NCBI GenBank assembly: GCA_002359185.1 | Contig: DEML01000092.1 | Location: forward strand, 1 to 29,601 | Direction: 5' to 3' | DNA from: Planctomycetaceae bacterium UBA2671 | Lineage (GTDB): Bacteria > Planctomycetota > Planctomycetia > Planctomycetales > Planctomycetaceae | Length of the DNA stretch: 29,601 bases | Shown here: positions 15,924 through 24,076 of the stretch, one piece after another | Layout: every line of letters begins with the position of its first letter | Numbering within the stretch: the first letter of the stretch is position 1 | Position numbers and translations under genes: made by a program | The notes under the pieces: model-generated | Databases searched by the model: none | What the model saw: the letters and a program-made list of their open reading frames with translations, nothing else | Told to the model about the DNA's origin: nothing

Positions 15924-17051
15924 TCAAGACTCATCATTACCGAGACGGATTTCGTTTACAGCCTTTTCGATAGACGACTTGAGAAACAGATTGTCTTCGT
16001 TGTAAGACTCATCTCGTCGGCCATTGCATAATACCACCACATTGAAACCATCGATTCGCTGGAGTGCCATCGCGGTTGTTCCGGGCAAACTTCCGAAGTA
16101 GGTCCAGTAATATCGTTGGGGATTACGGAGTTTACCATCGAGCCAGTAATGCTCCATGTATTTGCTCAGCGCGGGAGCCGAGGCGATCAGGCCGCCATGA
16201 GAATCCATCACTTCGACGCGAAGCGTTTTGATGGGATATTCCACTTCTCGGGGATCCCAGTCACGCGGACGATCCCGGCCTTGCTGGATGTCTTTGATGC
16301 GGAGCGGATCGAACAGTTTTTGCTGGATATAATTCTGATATGTCATTCCTGAGGCCTTTTCGACGACTCGTCCCAGCAGGCAGTATCCAAAGTTGGAATA
16401 CGAAGATCGAGAGCCGGGATCAAACTGCAGCGGCTTTGCCAGCATATAGCGAATCATATCCTCCGGCTGAGCTTTCCCTCGGAGCCGATATTGCTTTTCG
16501 ACTTCGCGAGTACGAAACATCGGATCAAAGGTTTCATCGCGATCCCATCCGCCTTCATGCTTGAGCAGATGAGCCACTGTGATGTCTCGCCAGCGAGAAT
16601 CAAACTCTTCATTCCGCGGTTCACTCAATTCCAGCAGGTCGAAGATTTTGTCATCGAGTGACAGTTTTCCATCTCGCACCAGTGATTTAATAGCAGAGCA
16701 CGTGATCGACTTACTGACACTGGCAATCCGCATCAAAGCATCGGCTGGAGTTTCGATTGTGTGCTCCGCATCTTTCCAGCCGTAGCCTTTGGAGTAAATC
16801 ATTTTTCCATTGCGGGAGATCGCAATCGTTACGGCTTCGCAGCCGATCAGTTTCTGGAATTCTGCAACTGCTTCATCGATGGCTGCAAACTGTTCTGAGT
16901 TGTCTGTGGTGTTTCCGGGTTGTTCTGCATTGATACTTGAAGTCAGGTGTACGGTCAGTAGACCAAAAGTGACTAATATCAGACCGGAAACAAATGATCG
17001 GGAATTGTAGGGTGCGTCTTGACGCACCATGGTGACACAGTTGATTTCCAT
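15924..17051 (-). CDS. Exported serine hydrolase, beta-lactamase/class C-like fold
   Basis: A serine hydrolase of the beta-lactamase-related family (esterase, peptidase or penicillin-binding-like; substrate unknown). With the start at 17051 (AGGA 8 bases upstream) it has 375 residues. A hydrophobic export segment, SGLILVTFGLLTVHLTSS, lies at about 22-39. Catalytic motifs are S111-V-S-K114 (SxxK) and Y218-S-N220 (YxN); the third motif appears as FGSLPGTTA near the end, replacing KTG or HxG. The start codon, its ribosome binding site and the first 15 codons (including MVRQDAPY) lie inside family 1 repeat copy C, so the native start has been replaced. An in-frame ATG 13 codons further upstream is also repeat-derived. 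Confidence 0.8.
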   Translation of the reverse strand: MEINCVTMVRQDAPYNSRSFVSGLILVTFGLLTVHLTSSINAEQPGNTTDNSEQFAAIDEAVAEFQKLIGCEAVTIAISRNGKMIYSKGYGWKDAEHTIETPADALMRIASVSKSITCSAIKSLVRDGKLSLDDKIFDLLELSEPRNEEFDSRWRDITVAHLLKHEGGWDRDETFDPMFRTREVEKQYRLRGKAQPEDMIRYMLAKPLQFDPGSRSSYSNFGYCLLGRVVEKASGMTYQNYIQQKLFDPLRIKDIQQGRDRPRDWDPREVEYPIKTLRVEVMDSHGGLIASAPALSKYMEHYWLDGKLRNPQRYYWTYFGSLPGTTAMALQRIDGFNVVVLCNGRRDESYNEDNLFLKSSIEKAVNEIRLGNDES

Positions 17052-17096
17052 GTGTTGTTTCCTACTGGAGAAAGGTTCGTCAAGACGCATCCCTAC
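17007..17096. repeat. Family 1 palindromic element, copy C (90 bp)
   Basis: It begins GTAGGGTGCGTCTTGACG, and its other end read in reverse complement begins GTAGGGATGCGTCTTGACG, so it has near-perfect terminal inverted repeats. The interior differs from copies A and B, so C belongs to a subgroup. The ATG of the minus-strand serine hydrolase (17051) and its AGGA site are inside it. Confidence 0.7.
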
Positions 17097-17138
17097 TTTA
17101 ACTACAATAATTTCAGCTAGAAGCTTTTGGGAATTTCA

Positions 17139-17203
17139 ATCATCAAACTGAAGACCTCTTGTGGACTTCGTCCACCCGGATAGCGGAGCTATCCGGGCTA
17201 CCC
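17139..17203 (-). repeat. Family 2 double-hairpin repeat, copy 1
   Basis: Read on the minus strand it contains CCCGGATAGCTCCGCTATCC, forming a CCCGGATAG/CTATCCGGG hairpin, then TGGACGAAGTCCA and an AAGAGGTCTTCAGTTTGATG tail. Three more copies are at 20783, 27335 and 29415. Here the stem has G-C where the other copies have A-T, a compensatory change. Confidence 0.75.
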
Positions 17204-17263
17204 TTTTACTAAGGAAATCACTCCTGAAATTTCCTATTGGGCTCTCAATTCAGAGTCCTGTAG

Positions 17264-17292
17264 AACACTGCTGGGCAAGCCAGCAGTGGCAC
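17264..17292 (+). repeat. Family 3 palindromic repeat, copy 3
   Basis: AACACTGCTGGGCAAGCCAG followed by CAGTGGCAC, matching the units at 7271-7301 and 15053-15090 (inverted). CACTGCTGG and CCAGCAGTG are paired arms. Confidence 0.65.
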
Positions 17293-17417
17293 AATCAAAT
17301 GCACGCATCTAATGACATTTTGCAGATACCAGTGCACTACAATCAAAAAGGGTATGGCAAAGTTGTTCACTTCACCATACCCAATATGTTGTCGCAATGA
17401 TATTACAGGAGCGTCAA

Positions 17418-18014
17418 TTAGACGGGCTCGACTTCTCCGTTTGGCAGCACTTTCATGCCGGGGCCTGCTTCCTGAGGAGGTCGAGATAGGATTCCGACAG
17501 TAATCGCTTCGGTGGAATCACTTTCTTTGAGGACGCCGACGATTTCGATCATGTTGCCTTCTTCAATCGTCAGGCCGAGATCATCGTTCAAGGTGCGGAA
17601 AATCAAAGAGTCGACACGCTTGAAGCAGTTGAGCAGATCTTTCAGATCGAACTCGAAAGCCATCCGCGTTCGTTTGCCGTCATGTTTGCCGCCAAACATT
17701 TCGCCATCGCCCAGGTAAAACAGGACCTGCCAGCAGTTCTCGTGAAAGCGGCAGTCGTATCCGACGCGGGCGGCATCGGCGACAGGTGTGAACAGGTCGG
17801 CGGCATCGTAGATGAATTCGGTCAGCCAGCCGGGGCGAAAACTTTTCTTGTCTCGGTTTTCCGCCCACTGTTCGGCTTGCTTAATGAGGTTTTCAAGTGA
17901 GGTGTGTGAATGCATTGTTCGGGTCCAAATTGAGTCTGGTAGTCGATCGTTGGTGCTGTCCATGTTTACAGAATTCCGTCCCGGAACATGCAATCCCTGC
18001 ATTAAATCACTCAC
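17418..18014 (-). CDS. Conserved-looking hypothetical protein
   Basis: A soluble protein of up to 198 residues that I do not recognise. The start is uncertain: ATGs at 18014, 17963 (GGACGG upstream) and 17915 (MHSHTSLENLIKQAEQW) are possible, and the last gives a natural-looking helical start and 165 residues. Visible pieces are WLTEFIYDAADLF, ARVGYDCRFHENCWQVLFYLGD and MAFEFDLKDLLNCF, then LGLTIEEGNMIEIVGVL, suggesting an alpha/beta domain with a beta-rich end. There is no signal peptide or membrane segment. It is the only gene on its strand between repeats and argB, so context says nothing about its job. Codon use and composition look like those of a real gene. Confidence 0.6.
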   Translation of the reverse strand: MSDLMQGLHVPGRNSVNMDSTNDRLPDSIWTRTMHSHTSLENLIKQAEQWAENRDKKSFRPGWLTEFIYDAADLFTPVADAARVGYDCRFHENCWQVLFYLGDGEMFGGKHDGKRTRMAFEFDLKDLLNCFKRVDSLIFRTLNDDLGLTIEEGNMIEIVGVLKESDSTEAITVGILSRPPQEAGPGMKVLPNGEVEPV

Positions 18015-18572
18015 TCGTCAATGTCATTTCAAGTGCAACATTGTGAGTCAGTTTCAGCAATGGCGGCTTATCTAACCAGCCCTGCTGGGGTGCTCCAGTT
18101 GTTTTGAAGGCAGAGCCTCGCCCGCTCTTCGGGCATTTGCGATGAAAGTCGATTCGTGGTAACACCACCTGATGACTTCGTCGGTCCTTCAACAAAAGCG
18201 ATCCTGCTTTGAACTGTTCCTCGAATGACTCCTGTCAATCGCGGCGAAGGTGGAGAATTCATTTCTCACACAGAAGCGTTTCGCCTGCAGAACAATCTCT
18301 CGCGTCCTGCAAGAAGTATCGAACCGGACGAGGGTCTTACGCCAATAAATTTTTTGGAGAGGACAGACAGGCCCCGATTCGTGTCACAAATCAGGAACGT
18401 GCCACAGGTATCGATCCTGAGTTCTCCTCTTCGCGAAATGACTCAAATTGTTGTTATTTCGCTGGACTTGTTACAATATCGTTCTGACGATGATCAAACT
18501 CTCATGTTCAATTGGGTAGTCTGCATCGACTTTGCGGCCTGTTTCAATTATTTCGGTAATCCTTCTATCCAG
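18015..18572. other. Long leader/intergenic region upstream of argB
   Basis: 558 bases with no convincing gene. The argB frame is open back to 18225, but that extension (rich in Arg, Ser and Pro, no family match) lies outside the acetylglutamate kinase fold and lacks a ribosome binding site. A possible promoter is at 18448-18477. I see no riboswitch that I can name. Confidence 0.45.
18448..18477 (+). promoter_or_regulatory. Possible sigma-70-like promoter for argB
   Basis: TTGTTG (18448-18453) and TACAAT (18472-18477) are spaced by 18 bases, giving a leader of about 90 bases to the argB ATG at 18573. The match to TTGACA/TATAAT is moderate, and planctomycete promoters are poorly known to me, so this is tentative. 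Confidence 0.3.
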
Positions 18573-19496
18573 ATGTCTCTGCTAATGATCAATTTGCCTG
18601 AACAAACTCTCCCTTTAGGTCACGACGAAGCTGTTCGCAAAGCCAAAACTTTAATCGAAGCCCTCAGTTGGATCCGGGAATTCCGGGATCGTCATGTTGT
18701 GATCAAACTCGGCGGAAGCGCTCTGGAAGAAGAAGAGTCCGTTCGCAGCTTTTTGACCGATGTCATCTTCATGGAAACAGTCGGCATGAGACCGATCCTG
18801 GTTCATGGCGGCGGCAAGGCGATCAGTCAGGCGGTGAAAGAGGAAGGGATTACCCCGCAGTTTGTGCGTGGTCGTCGCTATACCGATGAACGAACTCTCG
18901 AAATCGCGGCTCGAGTGCTGGCTGGAGACATTTGTGAACAACTGGTCGGAGAAATTCAAAGTCAGGGTGGTCGGGCGATTGGATTGAATCATCTGACGCA
19001 ATCTGTATTGATTGGCGAAAAACTTCAGATGAACGATGAAGAGGGAGAACCGATTGACCTCGGCGAAGTCGGGCATGTCGTCGGCATCCATCGCGATGTC
19101 CTGCTCGCCACCTGCCGCAGCGATACGATTCCGGTTCTGCCATCGATCGCGCTCGATAAAGACAATCGAAAATTGAACGTGAATGCCGACACCGCAGCTG
19201 CAGCTGTCGCGAAGTTCATTCATGCCGAAAAACTGATCTTCGTCAGCGATGTCCCCGGCATTTTTCTCAATCGAGATGATCCGACAACATTACAGTCTCA
19301 CCTGAACGCAACCCGCTGTCGAGAACTGATCGCCAGCGGCGTGATCGATTCCGGAATGGTCCCCAAAGTCGAAGCGGCTCTGGAAGCACTGCAAGCCGGT
19401 GTCAAAAAAGTCCACCTGGTCGATGCCCGCATTCCACACTCGCTGATGCTGGAGATTTATTCGAATCAGGGGATTGGAACCGAAATCGTTCTGTAA
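18573..19496 (+). CDS. argB: Acetylglutamate kinase
   Basis: It phosphorylates N-acetylglutamate with ATP, the second step of arginine synthesis, in the cytoplasm. Starting at 18573 the product has 307 residues, close to the usual 290-300; the frame is open further upstream but without family similarity. Key motifs are VVIKLGGSAL with the phosphate-binding Lys at 45, ILVHGGGKAIS, FVRGRRYTDERTLE, the substrate segment KLNVNADTAAAAVAKF, LIFVSDVPGI and GVIDSGMVPKVEAALEAL, all in family order. A second in-frame ATG at 18585 is an alternative start. No other arginine genes are adjacent, so arg genes appear scattered here. The N-terminal helix before residue 40 is of the kind found in arginine-sensitive forms, but regulation cannot be judged safely. 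Confidence 0.92.
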   Translation: MSLLMINLPEQTLPLGHDEAVRKAKTLIEALSWIREFRDRHVVIKLGGSALEEEESVRSFLTDVIFMETVGMRPILVHGGGKAISQAVKEEGITPQFVRGRRYTDERTLEIAARVLAGDICEQLVGEIQSQGGRAIGLNHLTQSVLIGEKLQMNDEEGEPIDLGEVGHVVGIHRDVLLATCRSDTIPVLPSIALDKDNRKLNVNADTAAAAVAKFIHAEKLIFVSDVPGIFLNRDDPTTLQSHLNATRCRELIASGVIDSGMVPKVEAALEALQAGVKKVHLVDARIPHSLMLEIYSNQGIGTEIVL

Positions 19497-19566
19497 TTTA
19501 TCATGGGTGTTTTTTGGCCTCCGGTTCACTTTAATCGATCCCATCACACTACAACGAAACATCCAC

Positions 19567-19899
19567 ATGCCAACTGTTGAACAGATTGATCCAGGTTTTT
19601 CAACAGCAGATGCTTCCCATCCGTCAATTAATTACGATTCTGGGAATTTGTATTTAAAATTCATTGACTGGCGTGAACGGACAGTTCTTGTCACATTTCA
19701 TGATACGTGCCGGTTCGAATGGGTGGATGAACCAGACGACTCCATATATGGAGAACCGTATGATGGCAGTTGTGTTATTCGCGAATCGAATTGGATACCA
19801 GATAAAGGTGGTTCCAACTGCCAACACTATCGTTTGAATTTTAATGCTTGTGGAGGACGATTGGACGTTGCATTCGTGGATATGAAGGTCGAAACTTAG
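19567..19899 (+). CDS. Small hypothetical protein
   Basis: A 110-residue soluble protein, MPTVEQIDPGFSTADASHP at the start, of no family known to me. It has a beta-rich look: NLYLKFIDWRERTVLVTFHD, CRFEWVDEPDDSIYG and HYRLNFNACGGRLDVAFVDM. Three cysteines are present; no signal peptide or membrane segment. It starts 70 bases after argB on the same strand, with no strong ribosome binding site; a longer in-frame start at 19474 would overlap argB and looks artificial. Size and acidity are like small immunity or DUF proteins, but nothing in the surroundings supports such a role. Confidence 0.5.
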   Translation: MPTVEQIDPGFSTADASHPSINYDSGNLYLKFIDWRERTVLVTFHDTCRFEWVDEPDDSIYGEPYDGSCVIRESNWIPDKGGSNCQHYRLNFNACGGRLDVAFVDMKVET

Positions 19900-20085
19900 C
19901 TTAGTAGTGTACTCTGAATTTGCCCTGTCGCATCCAGCAGCATTGATTTTTGACGTTCTCCCTGCGTATAACAGTTCTTTGATGTTCAAACTTCGAAGGC
20001 CGAAGACTGGTCTTCAATTTTGTAGAGAATTTGTGACAAGACGCCGTGAATTTCACAGTTAATAATTAACTCAGGAGCAACTTTG

Positions 20086-20754
20086 ATGAAAACTGTCCGT
20101 ATGATGACGCTGGCTTTTGCAGCTGTCGCTTTAATTTCAGCCCCAGTGATGGCTGGTGAGTGGGTTTCTTTGTTCAACGGGAAAAACCTCGATGGGTGGA
20201 TCCAGAAAAACGGGACTGCCACTTACAGTGTCGAAGACGGAACCATTGTGGGCGTCACCAGCGATGGCAGCCCGAATTCGTTCCTGTGCTCAAAGAAAGA
20301 TTACGGCAACTTTGAACTCGAATTCGAAGTGAAGGTTCACAACAGTCTGAATTCTGGTGTCCAGATTCGTTCACAGACCAAAGAAACCGACAAAAAAGAT
20401 ACCTTTGGTCGGGTCAATGGTCCGCAGGTTGAAATTGAAGCGAGTGGCAACAACGGAGCCGAGGCTGGTTACATTTATGGAGAAGCGACTGGCCGGGGCT
20501 GGTTGACACCTCAGGATCAACTCGTTCCTCACAAAAAGATGAAAGACGGCGAGTGGAATAAATTCCGCGTCGTCGCCAATGGCCCTCACATCCAGACATG
20601 GATCAATGGCGAAATGGTTGCAGATTTGACTGATGAAGCCATCTACGAAACTCATCCCAAAGGCTTCATCGGCCTGCAGGTCCACGGCATCAAAAAGGGT
20701 GACGGCCCATTCGATGTTGCCTGGCGTAACATTCGTATCAAAACGATTGACTAA
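20086..20754 (+). CDS. Secreted DUF1080 protein (3-keto-disaccharide hydrolase-like, concanavalin-like fold)
   Basis: A 222-residue exported protein. The ATG at 20086 is preferred because AGGAG lies 8 bases before it. Signal peptide MKTVRMMTLAFAAVALISAP, with likely cleavage after VMA. The mature protein starts GEWVSLFNGKNLDGWIQ, the hallmark of DUF1080, followed by YSVEDGTIVGV, FELEFEVKVHNSLNSGVQIR, GPQVEIEASG and a final FIGLQVHG..., the complete single domain. The family includes enzymes cleaving 3-keto glycosides and is greatly expanded in planctomycetes, where it is tied to degradation of algal and other polysaccharides. The substrate is not predictable. It stands alone, with a family 2 repeat and a long hairpin downstream. 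Confidence 0.88.
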   Translation: MKTVRMMTLAFAAVALISAPVMAGEWVSLFNGKNLDGWIQKNGTATYSVEDGTIVGVTSDGSPNSFLCSKKDYGNFELEFEVKVHNSLNSGVQIRSQTKETDKKDTFGRVNGPQVEIEASGNNGAEAGYIYGEATGRGWLTPQDQLVPHKKMKDGEWNKFRVVANGPHIQTWINGEMVADLTDEAIYETHPKGFIGLQVHGIKKGDGPFDVAWRNIRIKTID

Positions 20755-20782
20755 TAATCTGATCTCAATTCTGGATGAAATC

Positions 20783-20848
20783 GGGTGGCCCAGATAGCTT
20801 TGCTATCTGGGTGGACGAAGTCCACAAGAGGTCTTCAGTTTGATGATG
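20783..20848 (+). repeat. Family 2 double-hairpin repeat, copy 2
   Basis: GGGTGGCCCAGATAGCTTTG continuing to CTATCTGGG, then TGGACGAAGTCCA and AAGAGGTCTTCAGTTTGATG. Stem CCCAGATAG/CTATCTGGG plus a second small hairpin TGGAC/GTCCA. Confidence 0.75.
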
Positions 20849-20881
20849 ATCTCTGCATAAAACATTAATTGTCATCATAAT

Positions 20882-20957
20882 ACAAGCACGAAGCGCAAGC
20901 GAGTGAGTCTTATGACACCTCAATCAAGTGACACACTCGCTTGCGCTTCGTGCTTGT
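20882..20957. repeat. Perfect 24-bp inverted repeat (long hairpin)
   Basis: The left arm 20882-20905 (ACAAGCACGAAGCGCAAGCG and four more bases) is the exact reverse complement of 20934-20957, with a 28-base loop. Arms containing CAAGCACGAAGCGCAAGCGA are, from memory, frequent intergenic repeats in planctomycete genomes. It lies between the convergence-free end of the DUF1080 gene and the DUF58 gene, so it could end the first transcript or mark a small mobile unit. Confidence 0.8.
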
Positions 20958-20992
20958 CGTTTTCATGCTTTTATCATAAGTGATTCCGTTTC

Positions 20993-21886
20993 ATGCCTGA
21001 ATCGACTGCTGATCAATACGATGGCGATGTCCTGCATGATCCTTATGTACAGCAGGCTTTGACTCGATATCAGTTGGGTTTGCCACGCTTGCCGACCGCG
21101 GGTCGGAGTGGCGAATTATTGGGTCGTGGCACCGGTAGTTCGCTCGAATTTCAGGAGTATCGGGAGTATCTGCCCGGTGATGACCTCAGGCATGTTGACT
21201 GGAATGCATATGCCCGTACCGATGCCCTGATGGTCCGTCTGTTTCGGGAGGAGATCAGTCCACGCACAGAAATTGTGATGGATGCTTCGCTCTCGATGAC
21301 GACACAGAATCATGTCAAGGAAAAAGTGTCGCTGCAGTTGACCAGTCTGTTTGCTCAACTGACCAGCCGGCTCGGCGGTCAACCTTCCATTCGAGTGTTG
21401 AATTCTGCCCATCCCCCTCTCAAGCTCGATTTGAATTCGCTCTCCCGATCCTCGAATATCAGTTTTGATGGCACGCAATCGCTTTCGGAATTGCTGGCTG
21501 AGAATGCTCTGACATTCAAGCCTCAATCGGTCAGAATTATCATCAGCGATTTTCTGTTTCCGCACGATCCCGATCAATTGCTCAAGCGACTTTCCGCTCG
21601 TGCCAGTTCGTTATGGCTGATCCAAGTGCTGGCTGACTGGGAACGCAATCCGCAACCGATGAGCGGACGCCGTTTAATTGATGTCGAAAACAATCATCAT
21701 GCCGATATGGTCATTTCCGCGCAGGCAATCGCGACTTATAAACAACGCCTCAATCACCTGCGGGAAAGTCTGACCGTTGCCTGCCGTCGTGCTCATGCTT
21801 CCTTTGTGCAACTGACTGCGGAAAAGGGATTAGAATCACTTTGCCGGGATGAGTTGGTGGAAGCGGAGATGCTGCGGGTGAATTGA
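20993..21886 (+). CDS. DUF58 domain protein (VWA-like)
   Basis: A 297-residue cytoplasmic protein. The DUF58 signature is clear: GTGSSLEFQEYREYLPGDDL followed by RHVDWNAYARTDALMVRLF near residues 46-85, then IVMDASLSM, a degenerate metal-site segment (DxSxS) typical of the von Willebrand A-like fold, and IIISDFLF later. DUF58 proteins normally act with a MoxR-type AAA+ ATPase as a chaperone pair; no MoxR gene is present in this window, although it would usually be next door. No membrane segment is seen, unlike longer DUF58 proteins. The ribosome binding site is poor. The right boundary is a plain intergenic region with a small palindrome. Confidence 0.85.
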   Translation: MPESTADQYDGDVLHDPYVQQALTRYQLGLPRLPTAGRSGELLGRGTGSSLEFQEYREYLPGDDLRHVDWNAYARTDALMVRLFREEISPRTEIVMDASLSMTTQNHVKEKVSLQLTSLFAQLTSRLGGQPSIRVLNSAHPPLKLDLNSLSRSSNISFDGTQSLSELLAENALTFKPQSVRIIISDFLFPHDPDQLLKRLSARASSLWLIQVLADWERNPQPMSGRRLIDVENNHHADMVISAQAIATYKQRLNHLRESLTVACRRAHASFVQLTAEKGLESLCRDELVEAEMLRVN

Positions 21887-21971
21887 TAGAGACGACTCTG
21901 GTGCCGTTCTCCATGTACCATCATAACTCGAAGCGTCATTTTGAAGTTGCACTATTTGTTTTTAGCAGGAA

Positions 21972-21989
21972 GGCAGGCAGGAGCCTGCC
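21972..21989. repeat. Small palindrome GGCAGGC-AGGA-GCCTGCC
   Basis: A 7-bp perfect stem with a 4-base loop, downstream of the DUF58 gene. A similar stem, GCAGGCA/TGCCTGC, is at 6993-7009. Both look like members of a short GGCAGGC-type intergenic palindrome family. Confidence 0.5.
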
Positions 21990-22175
21990 CTACTTGGCTT
22001 TGACTATCAGAGCTTGATCAAATTGTTAATTGTGCCGTCCCCTCGCTGACGCTTCGGGTTAAGATCAAACGGCAAGAAATTTGCAATGTCCATTTCATTC
22101 GACAAAAGACTTCTTAGAATGAAGAGAATCAATTCTCAGTGACTCAGCAGCTAGTTTCTGGAGGAGACTCCATTC

Positions 22176-23108
22176 ATGACCGCATCTCAACAACACAGTG
22201 ATTCTCAAGCGAACGGGGATTCTCAAGCGATCGAGACAATCATCCTGCAGAATGAAAACGATCTGGCTGGACTGGTTTCACTGGTTGAAAGTTCTTCCAG
22301 TGAAAGAGTCGCAATTACAAAATCGTCGTCAAAGGCAATTCTTAATCTATCCAATGATGGTGCCCATTGTCAGTGGCTCCCCCAGGTCAGGAAATCCTTT
22401 GCAGATTTTGTGTACCATGAACTTGGCGGGCAGATTGCATCGGTCTGGTTGCCCCTTGCTGATGAAGGTTTGATAATCGCGGCTCGGGATTCCTGGTTAT
22501 CAGTGCTGCAGCAATGCGAATCCTTGCAAGAAGCTCTGGTGACGATGAGTTGGGAAGACGTTTCTCCTCAATCCTGTCTGAACATAGACTGGCCGGAATC
22601 ACGATCGTTCCTTCCCGTACTTGAGCCTCAGGAAGATCGCATCTCAAATTCTGCAACACGGCAAGTTCTACAACAGGCAGAACGCTGGTTGCCTGAATCA
22701 TTGAACAGGAAAAGTCCGGACTTTCAAGCCGTGCTGGCTGGGTTTTATCAGTGGTATGATGCCTTGCACATGTCGCATGAATTTTCTCAGGCGGTGCAAT
22801 ACACAGGGCGCAATAAAGCGGGTGATTACTGGCATGCGATTATGCATCGTCGCGAAGGGGATTATTCAAATTCGAAATACTGGTTTAGAAATGTCGGCTC
22901 TCATCCTTTATATCCGACTTTGAAAAAAGCAGCCAAGGATCTGGCTGAACAATCTGCACTCAATTTACCAGCCTGGTCGCCGGAACAATTTGTCGATTTG
23001 TGCAGTCGGGCGGAACCGGGTAGTGATCATGAGAAATATGCACGTCGTATTCAAGCGCTGGAAATGGTCTTGTTGATGCGTCATACTTTGGACGATGCAA
23101 CTCTGTAA
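22176..23108 (+). CDS. Conserved hypothetical protein with HRREGDYSNSKYWF motif
   Basis: A 310-residue soluble protein with an excellent ribosome binding site (GGAGGAGA). The C-terminal half carries AGDYWHAIMHRREGDYSNSK followed by YWFRNVGSHPLYP. I remember this His/Arg-rich motif from uncharacterised proteins of planctomycetes and other bacteria, of the form WHxIxHRREPDYxNAKYWFRRVG, without known function. The N-terminal part (1-130) has no recognisable motif. The invariant-looking HRRE and WFR positions suggest an enzyme or nucleotide/phosphate binding site (inference). The TPR protein gene follows after 11 bases, so the two are probably translated together. Identity as a real gene is firm; function is unknown. 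Confidence 0.75.
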   Translation: MTASQQHSDSQANGDSQAIETIILQNENDLAGLVSLVESSSSERVAITKSSSKAILNLSNDGAHCQWLPQVRKSFADFVYHELGGQIASVWLPLADEGLIIAARDSWLSVLQQCESLQEALVTMSWEDVSPQSCLNIDWPESRSFLPVLEPQEDRISNSATRQVLQQAERWLPESLNRKSPDFQAVLAGFYQWYDALHMSHEFSQAVQYTGRNKAGDYWHAIMHRREGDYSNSKYWFRNVGSHPLYPTLKKAAKDLAEQSALNLPAWSPEQFVDLCSRAEPGSDHEKYARRIQALEMVLLMRHTLDDATL

Positions 23109-23119
23109 CGGAATTTGAT

Positions 23120-23866
23120 GTGTGGGGTTCGATTTACAGCCTGGGTAGTTTCGCCTATATGGCGATTCTGATTTGGATGCTGATCGATTGTGTTCAACGG
23201 GAACAGGATCGAGGCATCTGGATCTGGGTGATGCTGCTGTTGCATCCGCTCGGGTTGATCGCATACTTTTTTGCCCGGTATCTTCCTCGTCGAGATCTGC
23301 GATGGTTACACCGCTGGCTGGCTCGATTTCGGACGCGTGAATTGCGTCAGTTGGAAATTGCCTCGCGTCAAATCGGCAATGCTTATCACTGGATTCAACT
23401 CGGTGAAAAACAACGAGAACTGCACAAGTACTCCGATGCAGTGAATTCTTTTCGGGAAGCGCTCTCCAGAGAAGCTGATAACCTGCAGGCGAAATGGGGA
23501 CTGGCGATCAGTCTGGAAAAAACGGGACAGCCCGAGGAAGCGCTCGATCAGGTGGAAGCGATCCTTCAGGTGCAACCCGATTACAAATTTGGAGATGTTT
23601 CGCTGGCCCGAGGTCGATTGTTGATGGAACTCGATCAATGGCAGGAAGCGGAGTCTCACTTGCGAAGTCATGTGGATCGCTGGCGGCAGCCGGAAGGTTT
23701 GTATCGACATGCAGTTTGTTTACATCACGACCATCAGGATCAGGAAGCTCGGGAACAGATCCAGTCTCTGCTAATGGATATCGAGGCCAGTCCGACATCG
23801 ATTGCCCGTCAACAACGCAACTGGAAGCGAAAGGCGCAGCATTTGCGGCGGCAGTTGTCAGGTTGA
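23120..23866 (+). CDS. Membrane-anchored TPR protein
   Basis: A 248-residue protein, GTG start assumed, 11 bases after the preceding stop codon. The N-terminus carries two membrane helices: IYSLGSFAYMAILIWMLIDC at 5-24 and GIWIWVMLLLHPLGLIAYFF, like small cardiolipin-synthase-type N-terminal segments. From about residue 85 there are TPR-like helical pairs: AYHWIQLGEKQRELHKYSDA, LQAKWGLAISLEKTGQPEEA and LARGRLLMELDQWQEAESHL. TPRs bind partner proteins, so it likely acts as a scaffold on the cytoplasmic membrane face. Coupling suggests it works with the hypothetical protein encoded just before it. An in-frame alternative start cannot be excluded. Confidence 0.75.
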   Translation: MWGSIYSLGSFAYMAILIWMLIDCVQREQDRGIWIWVMLLLHPLGLIAYFFARYLPRRDLRWLHRWLARFRTRELRQLEIASRQIGNAYHWIQLGEKQRELHKYSDAVNSFREALSREADNLQAKWGLAISLEKTGQPEEALDQVEAILQVQPDYKFGDVSLARGRLLMELDQWQEAESHLRSHVDRWRQPEGLYRHAVCLHHDHQDQEAREQIQSLLMDIEASPTSIARQQRNWKRKAQHLRRQLSG

Positions 23867-24076
23867 CGACACTTTTCTTGTTGAATTCTTAATGTCCAGG
23901 TTGTGCTTGTATGAAGATTCTGAATTGATATGATGTCCCCTTCAAACGTTGGTGAATCATCAATCATGAAATGAATTTATAGCTGTGTTGTACTGCATGA
24001 CAACAGAGTGAGCAGAATTGATTATTCACAATTTAATGGCTTGTAAGCCTCCTGAACTGATTGCAAGGATGCGTGA

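Noticed and set aside
17161..17400. 79-codon plus-strand frame between the serine hydrolase and the hypothetical gene
   Set aside because: Runs through family 2 and family 3 repeats; the product is an artefact of palindromic repeat sequence.
18209..18487. 92-codon frame upstream of argB
   Set aside because: No motif, no ribosome binding site, overlaps the leader in another frame.
18225..18572. N-terminal extension of argB
   Set aside because: The frame is open, but the extra 116 residues match nothing in acetylglutamate kinases and the 18573 start gives the normal length.
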